From Chloroflexi bacterium bin125 (GTDB lineage Bacteria > Chloroflexota > Dehalococcoidia > Bin125): a stretch of DNA of 64,000 nucleotides. The notes beneath the pieces were generated by a model. It was not told the DNA's origin. It was given only the letters and a program-made list of their open reading frames with translations, and did not search any database. Of this stretch, positions 43,226-52,084 are shown one piece after another. The stretch is taken from positions 321,026 to 385,025 of the forward strand of contig MPNM01000001.1 of the NCBI GenBank assembly GCA_002239025.1, given 5' to 3'. The translations under genes and the position numbers were made by a program. Numbering within the stretch: the stretch's first letter is position 1; every line of letters begins with the position of its first letter.

Positions 43226-43732
43226 ATGATGAGCAAGATTCTGATTCGCGATCCATATGCCGAGTTCGACAGCCTGTTCTCGGGCCAGTTCCCCAGCGCG
43301 TTCGGCCGTCGCCTTGGGCGGGTCTCGGCGCCGGCTCCGACCTCGAAGTGGACGCTGCCCGTGAATGTCTACGAGACGGACGAAGGCGTCGGTATCGAGG
43401 CCTGGGTGCCGGGCTTCAAGGAAGATGAGATCTCGGTGACCGTCGATGATGGTCAACTGCGCATTCACGCCGAGCGATCATCCGACGAGGAGTCGGAGAA
43501 CGGAACAGGCGAGGATCGCAAGTACCGCCGGCGCGAGGTGACGCGCACCGTGCTCTCGCGCAGTTTCCGCCTGGACCCGTCGTACGACGCTTCGAAGATC
43601 GCCGCCCACCTGGCCAACGGCGTGCTGGAGTTGTCGCTGCCGAAGTCGGAGGAGGCAGAGCCGCAGCGCATCGCGATTAACACCGGCGCCGTCAGTGAGG
43701 CGGTCGCCGAGGTTGTCGAGGACGAGGGCTAA
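43226..43732 (+). CDS. Small heat-shock protein (Hsp20/alpha-crystallin family)
   Basis: 168 residues from ATG 43226 (a second ATG follows directly), chosen for AGAAAGGGA just upstream; the frame is open 26 codons earlier without support. The alpha-crystallin domain runs about 37-145: WTLPVNVYETDEGVGIEAWVPG, KEDEISVTVDDGQLRIHAE and the A-x-x-x-NGVLELSLPK motif (ANGVLELSLPK). It is an ATP-independent holdase. Divergent from dnaJ across about 170 bases containing the palindromes, so probably co-regulated with that operon. Confidence 0.93.
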   Translation: MMSKILIRDPYAEFDSLFSGQFPSAFGRRLGRVSAPAPTSKWTLPVNVYETDEGVGIEAWVPGFKEDEISVTVDDGQLRIHAERSSDEESENGTGEDRKYRRREVTRTVLSRSFRLDPSYDASKIAAHLANGVLELSLPKSEEAEPQRIAINTGAVSEAVAEVVEDEG

Positions 43733-43756
43733 TCTCTGGCGCGGCAATGTCATCGG

Positions 43757-43803
43757 CCACAGATGGCTCCTCCGTCGAGATGGCGGAGGAGCCATTGTGG
43801 TTT
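43757..43803 (+). terminator. Rho-independent terminator after hsp20
   Basis: Stem ATGGCTCCTCCG with CGGAGGAGCCAT (12 bp), extended by CCACA/TGTGG across a one-base bulge, 9-base loop, then TTT. Its last T bases also belong to the next gene's candidate -10 box. Confidence 0.8.
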
Positions 43804-43808
43804 AACCT
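43803..43808 (+). promoter_or_regulatory. Candidate -10 box of a leaderless promoter (2H-like gene)
   Basis: TAACCT, six bases before ATG 43815, no Shine-Dalgarno; directly abuts the hsp20 terminator. Confidence 0.35.
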
Positions 43809-43814
43809 GAATTC

Positions 43815-44378
43815 ATGGTTCAGCGGATGTTGGCTCTCGTGCCCGATGAGCAGGCTCGCGCCCAGATTGACCTGGTTCGAGCGTTGTATGACCGTGAGCA
43901 GGTAGATGCGACGCCGCCGCATATCCCTGTGACGGACGAGTTCGACGATCACTACGGGCTGGAAGATCTGCAGCAGATGCTGGAAATCATCCTCGGTCTG
44001 TTTCATCCGTTCATGCTGGAGTTGGGCGCCCCGCAGTCGTGGTACGACGATGGCGAACATTTGCTGCAGATGGTCGCCGAGCAGGGCGCTGAGGACGCGC
44101 AGAGAATCTCTTCGATTGTGTATCGCGATCTGTATCCCGAGCAGACGCCGAATGCGCTGATTCGCTCGCGCTCGCCGCTTGAGCGCACCGCGCTAACGGT
44201 GGGTCGGTTCCGCCGCGAAGCCGAGGCGCTGTCGGCGGCGGATTCACTGTCGGCCCAGCGCTACTTCCTGGTAGTCACGCACGTGGGCGTGTTTGACGCC
44301 GTCGAGCAGTCAGAAGGTCCGAAGGGCTGGTCGCTGAGGCGGTCTCTGCCATTGGGATCAATGATGGCGGACTTCTAG
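43815..44378 (+). CDS. 2H-phosphoesterase-like (2'-5' RNA ligase-like) protein
   Basis: 187 residues. LALVPDEQARAQIDLVRALYD (about 6-26) followed by PPHIPVTDEF (about 34-43) and late in the protein YFLVVTHVGVFDAV resemble the two H-x-[ST]-x repeats of the 2H superfamily with the strand-helix start of 2'-5' RNA ligases. Both second positions are altered (HIPV and HVGV), so the usual H-x-T/S catalytic dyads are incomplete. The match is by pattern only. A substrate cannot be named. An ATG at residue 5 is an alternative start. Confidence 0.5.
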   Translation: MVQRMLALVPDEQARAQIDLVRALYDREQVDATPPHIPVTDEFDDHYGLEDLQQMLEIILGLFHPFMLELGAPQSWYDDGEHLLQMVAEQGAEDAQRISSIVYRDLYPEQTPNALIRSRSPLERTALTVGRFRREAEALSAADSLSAQRYFLVVTHVGVFDAVEQSEGPKGWSLRRSLPLGSMMADF

Positions 44379-44450
44379 TCGTTCAGGCGTCGGTTGCGGT
44401 TCGGTTGGAGTACTCTGAGCGCACAATCAAGGCAGCTCGGGAGGTGTCCC

Positions 44451-45152
44451 ATGCCGGTCGTGACTGTTTCCAGCCAGTACGGCGCAGGAGCGCGTGATGT
44501 TTCGCGGCGTTTGAGTCGCGATCTGGGGCTCGAATACATCGATCAAACCGTGTTGGTCGACGCGTCGCGCCAACTTGGGCGGACCGTCTCGGAGGTTGCC
44601 GAGAAGGATGAGCGCACCGACTCGTTGCGCGCCCGATTGGGCCATTTCCTGCAGCGCGCGTTGGAACGGTCGGCCGCCGGCGGCGCGATCGATCCGATGC
44701 TCGGCTCCGGCAACCTGGAGCTGATGCTCTCGCAGAGCTACCAGGAGCTGACCGACAGCGGATCAGGCGTGGTCGATGACCGCGCCATCCTGGCGACGAC
44801 ATCGCAAATCATCGAGTCGATCGCGCAGCGCGGGAATGTCGTGATCATCGGGCGAGGCAGCCAGATGATCCTGCGCGGCATTCCCGATGCCACTCATGTG
44901 CAGCTTGTCGCTGAGCCGGAGGTTGCGCTTGCTCGCGTGCAGGAGTGGGAGGGCATCGACGAGATCGCTGCGTCCCGCCGGATCGAGGAGTTCAACAAAG
45001 GCCGCGCCGAGTTCCACCGCAAGTTCTGGCAGGTCGATGTCTGGTCGCCGCTGCACTACGACATGGTGATCAACACAACGCATTTGACCTACGTGCAGGC
45101 GGCGCAGTTGGTCGCGTCGGTGGTTGAGAAGAAGGCAGCGGCTACAGTCTGA
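44451..45152 (+). CDS. Cytidylate-kinase-like family protein
   Basis: 233 residues from ATG 44451, with GGGAGG eight bases upstream. It opens with VVTVSSQYGAGARDVSRRLS, the modified P-loop of the cytidylate_kin2 family (usual form S-x-x-G-S-G-G), then YIDQTVL, and VVIIGRGSQMIL plus RIEEFNKGRAEFHRKFW further on. In this family the last Gly-Lys-Ser/Thr of the P-loop is often replaced, as here (GAGARD), so the kinase activity is uncertain. Function in the cell is not known. Confidence 0.82.
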   Translation: MPVVTVSSQYGAGARDVSRRLSRDLGLEYIDQTVLVDASRQLGRTVSEVAEKDERTDSLRARLGHFLQRALERSAAGGAIDPMLGSGNLELMLSQSYQELTDSGSGVVDDRAILATTSQIIESIAQRGNVVIIGRGSQMILRGIPDATHVQLVAEPEVALARVQEWEGIDEIAASRRIEEFNKGRAEFHRKFWQVDVWSPLHYDMVINTTHLTYVQAAQLVASVVEKKAAATV

Positions 45153-45171
45153 GCGGCTCGAAGCGCCGGGC

Positions 45172-45447
45172 TTAGCTGACGAGTGAGCGCAGCACGTCCT
45201 CAGCGGCGATCAGCCTTGGCGCCATGCCGAAGGGTCCGTGGATCTGCAGCCCCTCGGCGTCGAGCGATTCTCGCGGGCCGATGGCCTCGCGGTAGTTGGC
45301 CATGACCGGATGATCTTCGCCGACGGCGTCGGACAGCAGTTCCTCGGTGGAATCGCGCCAGCGCATGAAGTCTTCGGTGGTCGGACCGATGGCGCGGATG
45401 TAGCGGGAACGCTCAAGGAGTAGGTCGATTTGTTCGTTCAGGTTCAT
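45172..45447 (-). CDS. Small hypothetical protein, 91 residues
   Basis: The frame is open much further upstream, but the protein-like portion starts at ATG 45447: MNLNEQIDLLLERSRYIRAI, TTEDFMRWRDSTEELLSDAVG, then a C-terminal FGMAPRLIAAEDVLRSLVS. Probably helical and soluble. No family recognised. There is no Shine-Dalgarno, but TACACT stands seven bases upstream, a leaderless arrangement. It lies between the convergent kinase-like gene and the co-directional acetyltransferase. Confidence 0.6.
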   Translation of the reverse strand: MNLNEQIDLLLERSRYIRAIGPTTEDFMRWRDSTEELLSDAVGEDHPVMANYREAIGPRESLDAEGLQIHGPFGMAPRLIAAEDVLRSLVS

Positions 45448-45454
45448 GCCGCAA

Positions 45455-45460
45455 AGTGTA
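45455..45460 (-). promoter_or_regulatory. Candidate -10 box of a leaderless promoter (91-residue protein)
   Basis: TACACT on the minus strand, seven bases before ATG 45447, no Shine-Dalgarno. Confidence 0.4.
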
Positions 45461-45482
45461 TCGCAGGGTTGCGAATTGCCGC

Positions 45483-46088
45483 TCAGGGCCAACGTTCCAC
45501 GGAAGCGCCTGCCCGGTCGTTCCAACGGAGTTCGATCGGTTGGGGCTGTTTGAGGCCTGCGGGGTCGCTTGCGCCAGGGAATGAAGCGGAGGGCGTCTCG
45601 ATGCTCATCAGGATCCCGTCCTCGTTCGGCTTGGAATAGAGATTGCGGCGCACGGCTTCTTCCTGGAAGCCTCGAGAGCGGTACAGGGTTCGAGCGGCGA
45701 CGTTGGACTCCCGAACCTCGAGCTGAATAACCTCGCATTCCAGTCGCTGCGCCAGTCGGAAGACGCAATTGAGCAGGATGGCGCCGAGCCCTTGTCCATG
45801 ACGTTCAGGATCGACGGCGAAGGTGCAGAGCTGCAGTTGATCGACGATGTGCCAGGTTCCGAAGTAGCCCAGCAAGGCCGAATTGGACCCCAGCAAGGCC
45901 GAATTGGACCCCAGCAAGGCCGAATTGGACCCGGCGGAATCCGTCAGGACATAGAAGATGCTGATCGGCGAGTCGCTGATTTCACCAACGAAGTGTCGTC
46001 GGCTCCAGCCGGATTCACCGAAAGCGCGCTGATCCAGGGCGGTCACTTCATCGACATCTTTGAGCGTCATTGGGCGTAGCAGGAGCAT
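45483..46088 (-). CDS. RimI-like GNAT acetyltransferase with an internal heptapeptide triplication
   Basis: 201 residues from ATG 46088 (MLLLRPMTLKDVDEVTAL); ATG 46145 would add 19 residues. GNAT marks: ALDQRAFGESGWSRRHF, then FAVDPERHGQGLGAILL (acetyl-CoA loop R-H-G-Q-G-L-G) and EVRESNVAARTLYRSRGF, the RimI pattern for N-terminal acetylation of ribosomal or other proteins. Between beta strands, where the fold has a loop, GSNSALL is repeated three times by an in-frame DNA triplication. The C-terminus has an extra 35-residue tail. The loop site is tolerant, so the enzyme may still work. Confidence 0.85.
   Translation of the reverse strand: MLLLRPMTLKDVDEVTALDQRAFGESGWSRRHFVGEISDSPISIFYVLTDSAGSNSALLGSNSALLGSNSALLGYFGTWHIVDQLQLCTFAVDPERHGQGLGAILLNCVFRLAQRLECEVIQLEVRESNVAARTLYRSRGFQEEAVRRNLYSKPNEDGILMSIETPSASFPGASDPAGLKQPQPIELRWNDRAGASVERWP
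45868..45930. repeat. Three perfect 21-bp tandem repeats inside the RimI-like gene
   Basis: CCCAGCAAGGCCGAATTGGA plus C, three identical copies at 45868, 45889 and 45910. In frame, each adds seven residues (GSNSALL on the minus strand). The perfect identity suggests a recent expansion or an unstable tract. Confidence 0.95.
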
Positions 46089-46206
46089 GTCGAGCACGTG
46101 TCGGAGGAAGTTGGACGCAGAGATATTGGCCCGGATAGAGAGCATGGGAAATGCGTCAGAGTTAACCAGCAGGGTGTTGCCGGCTATCCCAGAACCAGAG
46201 CGCCAC

Positions 46207-46212
46207 TATACT
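46207..46212 (+). promoter_or_regulatory. Candidate -10 box close to the ABC exporter start
   Basis: TATACT ends four bases before ATG 46217 and no Shine-Dalgarno is present, suggesting a leaderless or downstream-started mRNA. Confidence 0.4.
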
Positions 46213-46216
46213 GCTG

Positions 46217-48157
46217 ATGAAGTATGACTCAGTTTCAACGGCGAGCCGACGCCGGGGCGATGACAGCAGACCGCCCGGTCGGGAGCCGAAGTTGACCGCC
46301 TTGACAGCAGATGTCCAGCCCGGCCGCAAGTGGCGGCTGCCGATCTCGGTTCTGATTATCGGGCGCGTGATGCGCTTTGCCCTGCCCTATTGGAAGGGCC
46401 TGACGATTACGGCCATCGCGATTCTGGCGACCGCCGCGTTCGCTATCGCGACACCGTGGCTGTTGCAGTTCGCCGTTGACACAGCGATCTCGACTGAGAT
46501 CGTCGACGGACAGACTCAGGTGGCGATCACCGGCTGGTTAGTTGCGGTCGCAGGCGTCGCGCTCGTCGGCGCTGCCTTGCTGCGCGGCACGACCATGTTT
46601 GTACAGCGATACCTGGCCGAATGGGTTGGCCAGACGGTCGCCTATGACCTGCGCAACGCCATCTATCAGCGTCTACAGACGCTGTCGTTCCGCTTCCACG
46701 ACGGCGCGGAGACAGGCCAGATCATGGTCCGCGCGACCCAGGACGTGGAAGTTGTGCGAATGTTTATCAACTTCGGCGGGGTGCAGCTGACCTTCACCGT
46801 GGTGTTGGGTGTCGCAACCCTGATCATCATGTTGTCGATCAATTGGCCGCTGGCGCTCATGGTCTGGGCGATCATGATTATCATCTCCATCCGCTCGGCA
46901 GTGATCGCCCGACGCCTGCGCCCCATCTGGAATGACGTGCAGGAGTCGCAGGCGCAGCTCGGCACCGTGTTGCAGGAAGCGCTCTCCGGCATCCGCGTGG
47001 TCAAAGCGTTTGGACGTTCAGAGTTCGAGGGGCAGAAGTTCGGCCGCACGGCTGGATGGCTGCAGCAACGCTCGTACGACGCGTCGATGGTGCAAGCGGT
47101 CAACATGCCGCTGATGACGGCGCTGGGCGCAGTCACGATTGTGCTCACGATCTGGTACGGCGGCCGCGAGGTCGTGGCCGGCACCTTCACCGTTGGCGAA
47201 CTGACGATGTTCCTGATGTTCCTGACCATCCTGCAGATGCCGATTCGCGGCCTCGGCTGGATGGTGATGATGGTCCCGCGCGCGGCGACGGCCGGCATGC
47301 GCATCTTCGAGATTCTGGACCAGGAATCAGAAGTGCAGGACAACCCGGATGCAGTTGCTCCGGCACAGCCGCAGGGACATGTCAAGTTTGATCAGGTGAG
47401 TTTCTCCTATGACCCGCGTTCGCCCGTGCTGGGCGGGATCGACTTCGAAGCCAAGCCGGGCGAACTGATCGCGTTGCTTGGACTGACTGGCAGTGGCAAA
47501 TCGACGGTGGTCAACCTGATTCCTCGGTTCTACGACGTGAGCGCCGGGCAGGTCACGTTTGATGGCCAGGATGTCCGCGATTGGCCACTGGAAGCGCTGC
47601 GCCAGCAGGTCGCAATTGTGCAGCAGGAAGTGTTCCTCTTCGCGGCCACGCTGAAAGAGAACATCGCCTACGGTCGGCCCGACGCGACAGATGAAGAGAT
47701 CGAAGCCGCAGCCAAGCTGGCCCGCATCCATCACTTCATCAATCGATTGCCGGAGAAGTACGACACCTGGGTCGGTGAGCGTGGGGCAAACTTCTCGGGC
47801 GGCCAGAAGCAGCGGATTGCGATTGCTCGCGCGTTGTTGATGGACCCTCGGGTGTTGATTTTCGACGACTCGACCTCGTCGGTGGATGCTGCGACCGAGT
47901 TTGAAATTCAGCAGGCCATGGCCGCACTGATGCGTGGGCGTACGACGTTCGTGATTGCTCACCGATTGCGCTCGCTGCGCGAGGCGGACCAGATCCTGGT
48001 GTTGGACAAAGGAAAGATCGTCCAGAAGGGCAAGCACGACGAACTATTGGCGCAGGGCGGCCTCTACCACGAGATCTATGAGCTGGAGCTGCGCGACCAG
48101 GAGTCGTCACAGGCGTCTCCGTTGGAAGCCGCAGCGGTAGCGGGCGGGAGCGGCTGA
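46217..48157 (+). CDS. ABC exporter half-transporter (ATPase-permease), subunit 1, degenerate-site partner
   Basis: 646 residues. Six hydrophobic segments (about 35-345; ALPYWKGLTITAIAILATAAF first), then the nucleotide-binding domain: Walker A GLTGSGKST (422-430), signature SGGQKQR (about 528), Walker B VLIFDDSTSSVD. The catalytic Glu after Walker B is Asp, the mark of the degenerate site in heterodimeric exporters such as BmrC and TM287. The partner is encoded one base downstream. Substrate unknown; multidrug or lipid export are possible. The first 25 residues are unconserved. Confidence 0.92.
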   Translation: MKYDSVSTASRRRGDDSRPPGREPKLTALTADVQPGRKWRLPISVLIIGRVMRFALPYWKGLTITAIAILATAAFAIATPWLLQFAVDTAISTEIVDGQTQVAITGWLVAVAGVALVGAALLRGTTMFVQRYLAEWVGQTVAYDLRNAIYQRLQTLSFRFHDGAETGQIMVRATQDVEVVRMFINFGGVQLTFTVVLGVATLIIMLSINWPLALMVWAIMIIISIRSAVIARRLRPIWNDVQESQAQLGTVLQEALSGIRVVKAFGRSEFEGQKFGRTAGWLQQRSYDASMVQAVNMPLMTALGAVTIVLTIWYGGREVVAGTFTVGELTMFLMFLTILQMPIRGLGWMVMMVPRAATAGMRIFEILDQESEVQDNPDAVAPAQPQGHVKFDQVSFSYDPRSPVLGGIDFEAKPGELIALLGLTGSGKSTVVNLIPRFYDVSAGQVTFDGQDVRDWPLEALRQQVAIVQQEVFLFAATLKENIAYGRPDATDEEIEAAAKLARIHHFINRLPEKYDTWVGERGANFSGGQKQRIAIARALLMDPRVLIFDDSTSSVDAATEFEIQQAMAALMRGRTTFVIAHRLRSLREADQILVLDKGKIVQKGKHDELLAQGGLYHEIYELELRDQESSQASPLEAAAVAGGSG

Positions 48158-48158
48158 G

Positions 48159-50171
48159 ATGGGCATGATGGGCGGCGGCATGGCCGGCGGTTGGACGTCC
48201 AACCTGGGCGGCGGCGGACACGGTCCGCGCAGCGCCTGGGCTTCATCGGCATCAATGGCTGACGGTTGGGACAAGGAATACGGATCGCTCTACAACCCGA
48301 GACTGGTGCGTCGCTTTGGCCGCTATATCGGACCACACAAGAAGCGCCTGGCAGCGGCAATCCTCGCCAACATCATTTTCGCGATGGCGCTCAACGTCCA
48401 GGTGTTCGTCGTCTACCGGGCGATGCAGGGCGCACTGGACAACGGCGTGGCCTCGGAGTTGGACACGATCGGGATTGCCTTCGGCGTGATCGTCCTGGTG
48501 TCGTGGGCCAGCGAGTTTGTGCGCCAGTGGTTGATGGCCAACATCGGGCATCCCATATTGCGCCAGATGCGGCAGGATGTCTTTGATCACCTGATGCGCC
48601 TCGAGCACCGGTTCTACGACCGTGGTGAGGTTGGCGCGATCATGTCGCGCGTCACTTCCGATGTGCAGGTGCTGCAGGAAATGCTGACGTCAGGCGTGCT
48701 GACGGTGATCGGCGACATTTTCGGGCTCGTGATCATCATGGGCGTGTTCCTGTTCATCGACTGGCAGCTCGCGCTTGGCGCGTTTGCGGTGTTGCCGATT
48801 CTGATTGTTGCGATGGCGTTTTGGAGCAAGCGTGCTCGCAAGGCATTCCTCGAGACGCGCGTCGCGATTGCGGCCGTGAACTCGACGCTGAACGAAGACC
48901 TGAACGGCGTTCGCGTGGTTCAGAGCCTGAACCGAGAGTCGGAGAACGCTCGCCGATTCGACCGGATCAACAACTGGAATCTGCGCGCGACCCGCCGCGC
49001 CGGGCTGCTCTCGGCAGCGATCATGCCGCTGGTTGAGATCCTGATTGCCGTCGCGACAGCAATCATCATCGCGATTGCTGTGGCTCGACTAAGCAACGGC
49101 ACGTTGACGGAGGCGGCCGGAATCGCCAGCATCGTCGCCTTTGCGATTGGGATTCAGCGCTTCTTCGACCCGGTCCGCGACCTCGTGCTGCAGTACACGA
49201 TGTTCCAGCGCGCAATGGCCGGCGCCGAGCGGGTGTTTGAAGTGCTCGACACGGAGCCGGAGATCGAGGACTCGCCGGAAGCGAGAGACCTGCCAGATGT
49301 CGCCGGTCACGTTCAATTCGACAACGTGTCGTTGGAGTACGTGGAAGGCGTTCGCGTCCTGTTCGACTTTGACCTGGAAGTGCAGCCGGGTGAAACAGTG
49401 GCGCTTGTCGGCGAGACCGGCGCAGGCAAGACGTCGATTACCTCGTTAATCACTCGCAACTACGAAGTGACCGAGGGCGCAGTCCGAATCGACGGGCACG
49501 ACGTGCGTGAGGTCACGCGAGCGTCGTTGGTACCGCGTGTGGGCGTGGTCTTGCAGGACCCGTTCCTGTTCTCGGGCACGGTGCTCGACAACATTATGTA
49601 TGGCAATCTCGAAGCGACGCGCGAACAGGCGATCGCTGCGGCGAAGGTTGTCGGCGCCGACCAGTGGATCGAGCGTCTGTCACAGAGCTACGACACGCCG
49701 CTGGCGGAGCGCGCCCAGAACCTGTCGATTGGACAACGTCAGCTAGTGGCGTTTGCCCGCGCGATCCTCAGCGACCCGCGCATCCTGATTCTGGATGAAG
49801 CGACGGCAAATGTCGATTCACAAACCGAGGCGCTGATCCAGGAAGCGATCGCACGCGTGATGCGGGGACGTACTGCATTCGTGATCGCTCACCGGCTCTC
49901 GACGATTCGCGCCGTGGACCGGATCATTGTGCTGGAGTACGGACGGATCCTTGAACAGGGGTCGCACGATGAGTTGCTGGAGCTGGACGGGCACTACGCC
50001 AAGCTCTACCGAATGATGTACGCAGCGCAGGAGTCGGTCGAGTTTGACGAGGACGCAGCGCTGGCAGTGTTGGATCGAATGCGAGAGCGTACCAGTTCAA
50101 ATGGGCGTAACGGCACCAACGGAACCCGCGCGTCTTCGGAGAAGAATGAGCCTGCGTTAGCGCTCGACTAA
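48159..50171 (+). CDS. ABC exporter half-transporter, subunit 2, catalytic-site partner
   Basis: 670 residues, starting one base after the subunit 1 stop. It opens with a Gly/Met-rich stretch MGMMGGGMAGGW, then about 45 residues before the first of six membrane segments. The ATPase half has Walker A GETGAGKTS (418-426), signature LSIGQRQ (about 522) and Walker B ILILDEATANVD with the catalytic Glu. The non-canonical LSIGQ is expected to complete the degenerate site formed by subunit 1, while subunit 1's SGGQ completes the active one. A 30-residue polar tail (NGRNGTNGTRASSEK) ends the protein. Confidence 0.92.
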   Translation: MGMMGGGMAGGWTSNLGGGGHGPRSAWASSASMADGWDKEYGSLYNPRLVRRFGRYIGPHKKRLAAAILANIIFAMALNVQVFVVYRAMQGALDNGVASELDTIGIAFGVIVLVSWASEFVRQWLMANIGHPILRQMRQDVFDHLMRLEHRFYDRGEVGAIMSRVTSDVQVLQEMLTSGVLTVIGDIFGLVIIMGVFLFIDWQLALGAFAVLPILIVAMAFWSKRARKAFLETRVAIAAVNSTLNEDLNGVRVVQSLNRESENARRFDRINNWNLRATRRAGLLSAAIMPLVEILIAVATAIIIAIAVARLSNGTLTEAAGIASIVAFAIGIQRFFDPVRDLVLQYTMFQRAMAGAERVFEVLDTEPEIEDSPEARDLPDVAGHVQFDNVSLEYVEGVRVLFDFDLEVQPGETVALVGETGAGKTSITSLITRNYEVTEGAVRIDGHDVREVTRASLVPRVGVVLQDPFLFSGTVLDNIMYGNLEATREQAIAAAKVVGADQWIERLSQSYDTPLAERAQNLSIGQRQLVAFARAILSDPRILILDEATANVDSQTEALIQEAIARVMRGRTAFVIAHRLSTIRAVDRIIVLEYGRILEQGSHDELLELDGHYAKLYRMMYAAQESVEFDEDAALAVLDRMRERTSSNGRNGTNGTRASSEKNEPALALD

Positions 50172-50232
50172 GATTGCCTCCCTTTCCCCTTGCGGTGACC
50201 TTTGAACCAAGGTCAAGTGCGTGCCTACAGAT

Positions 50233-50354
50233 CCGTCATACCCGCGCTTGTCGCGGAGCCTGCCCCCGGCTTGAACGGGGGTATCTTGCTGATTCCACCA
50301 CTACGTCTGTGCTGTGCGCGTCGAGATTGCCCCGACGGAGCACGGCAATGACGG
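50233..50354. repeat. Composite inverted-repeat element, long subtype (122 bp)
   Basis: CCGTCATACCCGCGCTTGTC opens the left arm, which has the same extra GCCTGCCCCCGGCTTGAACG segment as the copy at 4918; the right arm GAGATTGCCCCGACGGAGCA...ATGACGG ends it. It lies between the convergent ABC exporter and ruvB genes. Confidence 0.8.
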
Positions 50355-50402
50355 GGTGGATGTCCGTTGTGGTGTCTCTGCAAGGGGGACTTGTGGCCGG
50401 TC

Positions 50403-51485
50403 TCAACCAGAACCAGCTTCGAAGAGTGTTCCCTGGTCTGGCGAGGATTCCTGCGGCGTGAGACCGAGGTGGCTCCAGGCGGCGGGCATCGCGACTCGGC
50501 CTCTGGGTGTTCGGGCGAGGAATCCGAGCTGGATCAGGTATGGCTCGTAGACGTCCATCACGGTGTCGGTGTCCTCAGCGACTGCGGCGGCCAGCGTGTC
50601 CAAACCGACAGGGCCTCCGTTGAAGCCTTCGATCAAGGCTCGCAGCAGGCCTCGGTCGTGCTCGTCGAGGCCGAGTTCGTCAACTCGGAGCCCACGCAGT
50701 GCCTCGTCGGCCACGGCTGAAGTGATCACGCCATCGGCGCGGACCTCGGCGAAGTCCCGAACGCGTCGTAGCAGTCTGTTGGCGATTCGCGGCGTCCCTC
50801 GAGCGCGTTCTGCCAGCGTCCTGGCACCGGCCGATTCCAGTTCGACTTCCAGCGCTTCGGCTGAGCGAATGATGACCTGTTCCAGCTCAGGCGTCGAGTA
50901 AAAGTCCAGCCGCTGGACCATGCCAAAGCGGTCGCGGAGCGGCGGCGAGATCATCGCATAGCGGGTCGTCGCACCGATCAATGTGAATGGTTTTACCGAG
51001 AGCTGCACACTGCGCGCTGCCGGCCCGCTGCCGATCATCATGAAGAGCTGGAAGTCTTCCATGGCCGAGTAGAGGACTTCCTCAGCGGAGCGCGGCACGC
51101 GGTGAATCTCGTCAATGAACAGGACGTCGTGCGTCTGCATGGTGGTGAGGATCGCGGCAATGTCGCCGGCACGCTGAATCGCGGGCCCGCTGGTCGGTCG
51201 CAGGTTGACTCCCAGTTCCCTGGCCACAATCCGGGCCAGTGTGGTCTTGCCCAGGCCTGGCGGTCCATATAGCAGGAGATGGTCGAGTGCTTCGTCACGG
51301 CCTTTCGCTGCATCGACGGCGATCCTGATGGCCTCGTGCACAGTAGATTGGCCGACGAATTCGTCCAGCCTCGTCGGCCGCAGCGCACGGTCCTGGGCGT
51401 CGACTTCCGTTGCGTCGGCGTCGATCACGCGCCCGACGGCAGCACCGTCCTCGTGTTGGTCGTCCTGGGTGTCCTGCGTGGTCAT
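50403..51485 (-). CDS. ruvB: Holliday junction branch-migration ATPase
   Basis: 360 residues. [11 protein letters not shown] (36-46), Walker [10 protein letters not shown] (74-82), Walker B FIDEIHR (123-129), sensor 1 GATTR (171-175), RNRLLRR-type Arg finger region [16 protein letters not shown] and the C-terminal winged-helix part [17 protein letters not shown] are all present. It drives RuvA-bound Holliday junctions. No ruvA or ruvC is adjacent. The start overlaps the yqeK stop in ATGA, so it is third in a membrane protein-yqeK-ruvB operon. The N-terminal 30 residues are an acidic extension. Confidence 0.95.
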   Translation of the reverse strand: MTTQDTQDDQHEDGAAVGRVIDADATEVDAQDRALRPTRLDEFVGQSTVHEAIRIAVDAAKGRDEALDHLLLYGPPGLGKTTLARIVARELGVNLRPTSGPAIQRAGDIAAILTTMQTHDVLFIDEIHRVPRSAEEVLYSAMEDFQLFMMIGSGPAARSVQLSVKPFTLIGATTRYAMISPPLRDRFGMVQRLDFYSTPELEQVIIRSAEALEVELESAGARTLAERARGTPRIANRLLRRVRDFAEVRADGVITSAVADEALRGLRVDELGLDEHDRGLLRALIEGFNGGPVGLDTLAAAVAEDTDTVMDVYEPYLIQLGFLARTPRGRVAMPAAWSHLGLTPQESSPDQGTLFEAGSG

Positions 51486-52084
51486 TGCGAGCGCCGCAGA
51501 AATGCGTTACGGCTGGCAACGGCGAGCGGGTGCAGCGGTTGTCCGCTGTTTAGTTGACTGGTCAGTCGACGCTCAAGGAACATCGCCGCTGCCGCGTACA
51601 GGTCGGTCTCGGCCGCCGCAGCGACCGCGGCCAGACCCGGATCGCGCCTGACCTTACGAGGGTCAATCTTGTCGGCCAAGAACATCGCAATCGACTCAAG
51701 TGAGTAGTCCGGATGTGCGGTGGTGTGAAAGGCGATCGCGTCGAGAATCTCGTCGTGCTGAACTTCAATCACATCACGGGCGTAGGCAGCGGCCAGGGGT
51801 CCGTGAAGAATGATCGGCGCCGCCTCTTCGTGTTCGGTGATGGGCACGCGGTAGTGGCGAGCCAGGGCGATGAGTTCGCCATCACCGCAGTGCCGAAACA
51901 GGTCGTGGCCCGCAGCGGATGCCGAGCAGATGTCGCGGTCCAGCTCGTGCACGGCGGCGAGACGCAACGCGCCTTTCACCACCCGATGCGTATGCCGCTG
52001 AAGTTTCTCAGGCCGGTCGAGCATCGCCTGCTCGAAGCGTTCTCGGATCTCGATGGGGTCGGTCAGGCGTCCCGCTGTAGTCAT
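51482..52084 (-). CDS. yqeK: YqeK-like HD-domain phosphohydrolase
   Basis: 200 residues. HD-domain residues are [13 protein letters not shown] (31-43), GHDLFRH (HD pair, about 59-60), [21 protein letters not shown] and [27 protein letters not shown], the last being characteristic of YqeK (seen in pieces AFHTTAH and MFLADKIDP). Bacterial YqeK hydrolyses diadenosine tetraphosphate to ADP. It usually sits with nadD and rsfS; here it lies between a membrane protein gene and ruvB, overlapping both by four bases. Confidence 0.85.
   Translation of the reverse strand: MTTAGRLTDPIEIRERFEQAMLDRPEKLQRHTHRVVKGALRLAAVHELDRDICSASAAGHDLFRHCGDGELIALARHYRVPITEHEEAAPIILHGPLAAAYARDVIEVQHDEILDAIAFHTTAHPDYSLESIAMFLADKIDPRKVRRDPGLAAVAAAAETDLYAAAAMFLERRLTSQLNSGQPLHPLAVASRNAFLRRSQ

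Noticed and set aside
50174-50461. Small gene of 95 codons after the ABC exporter
   Set aside because: It is translated from the composite repeat element and lacks a start signal.
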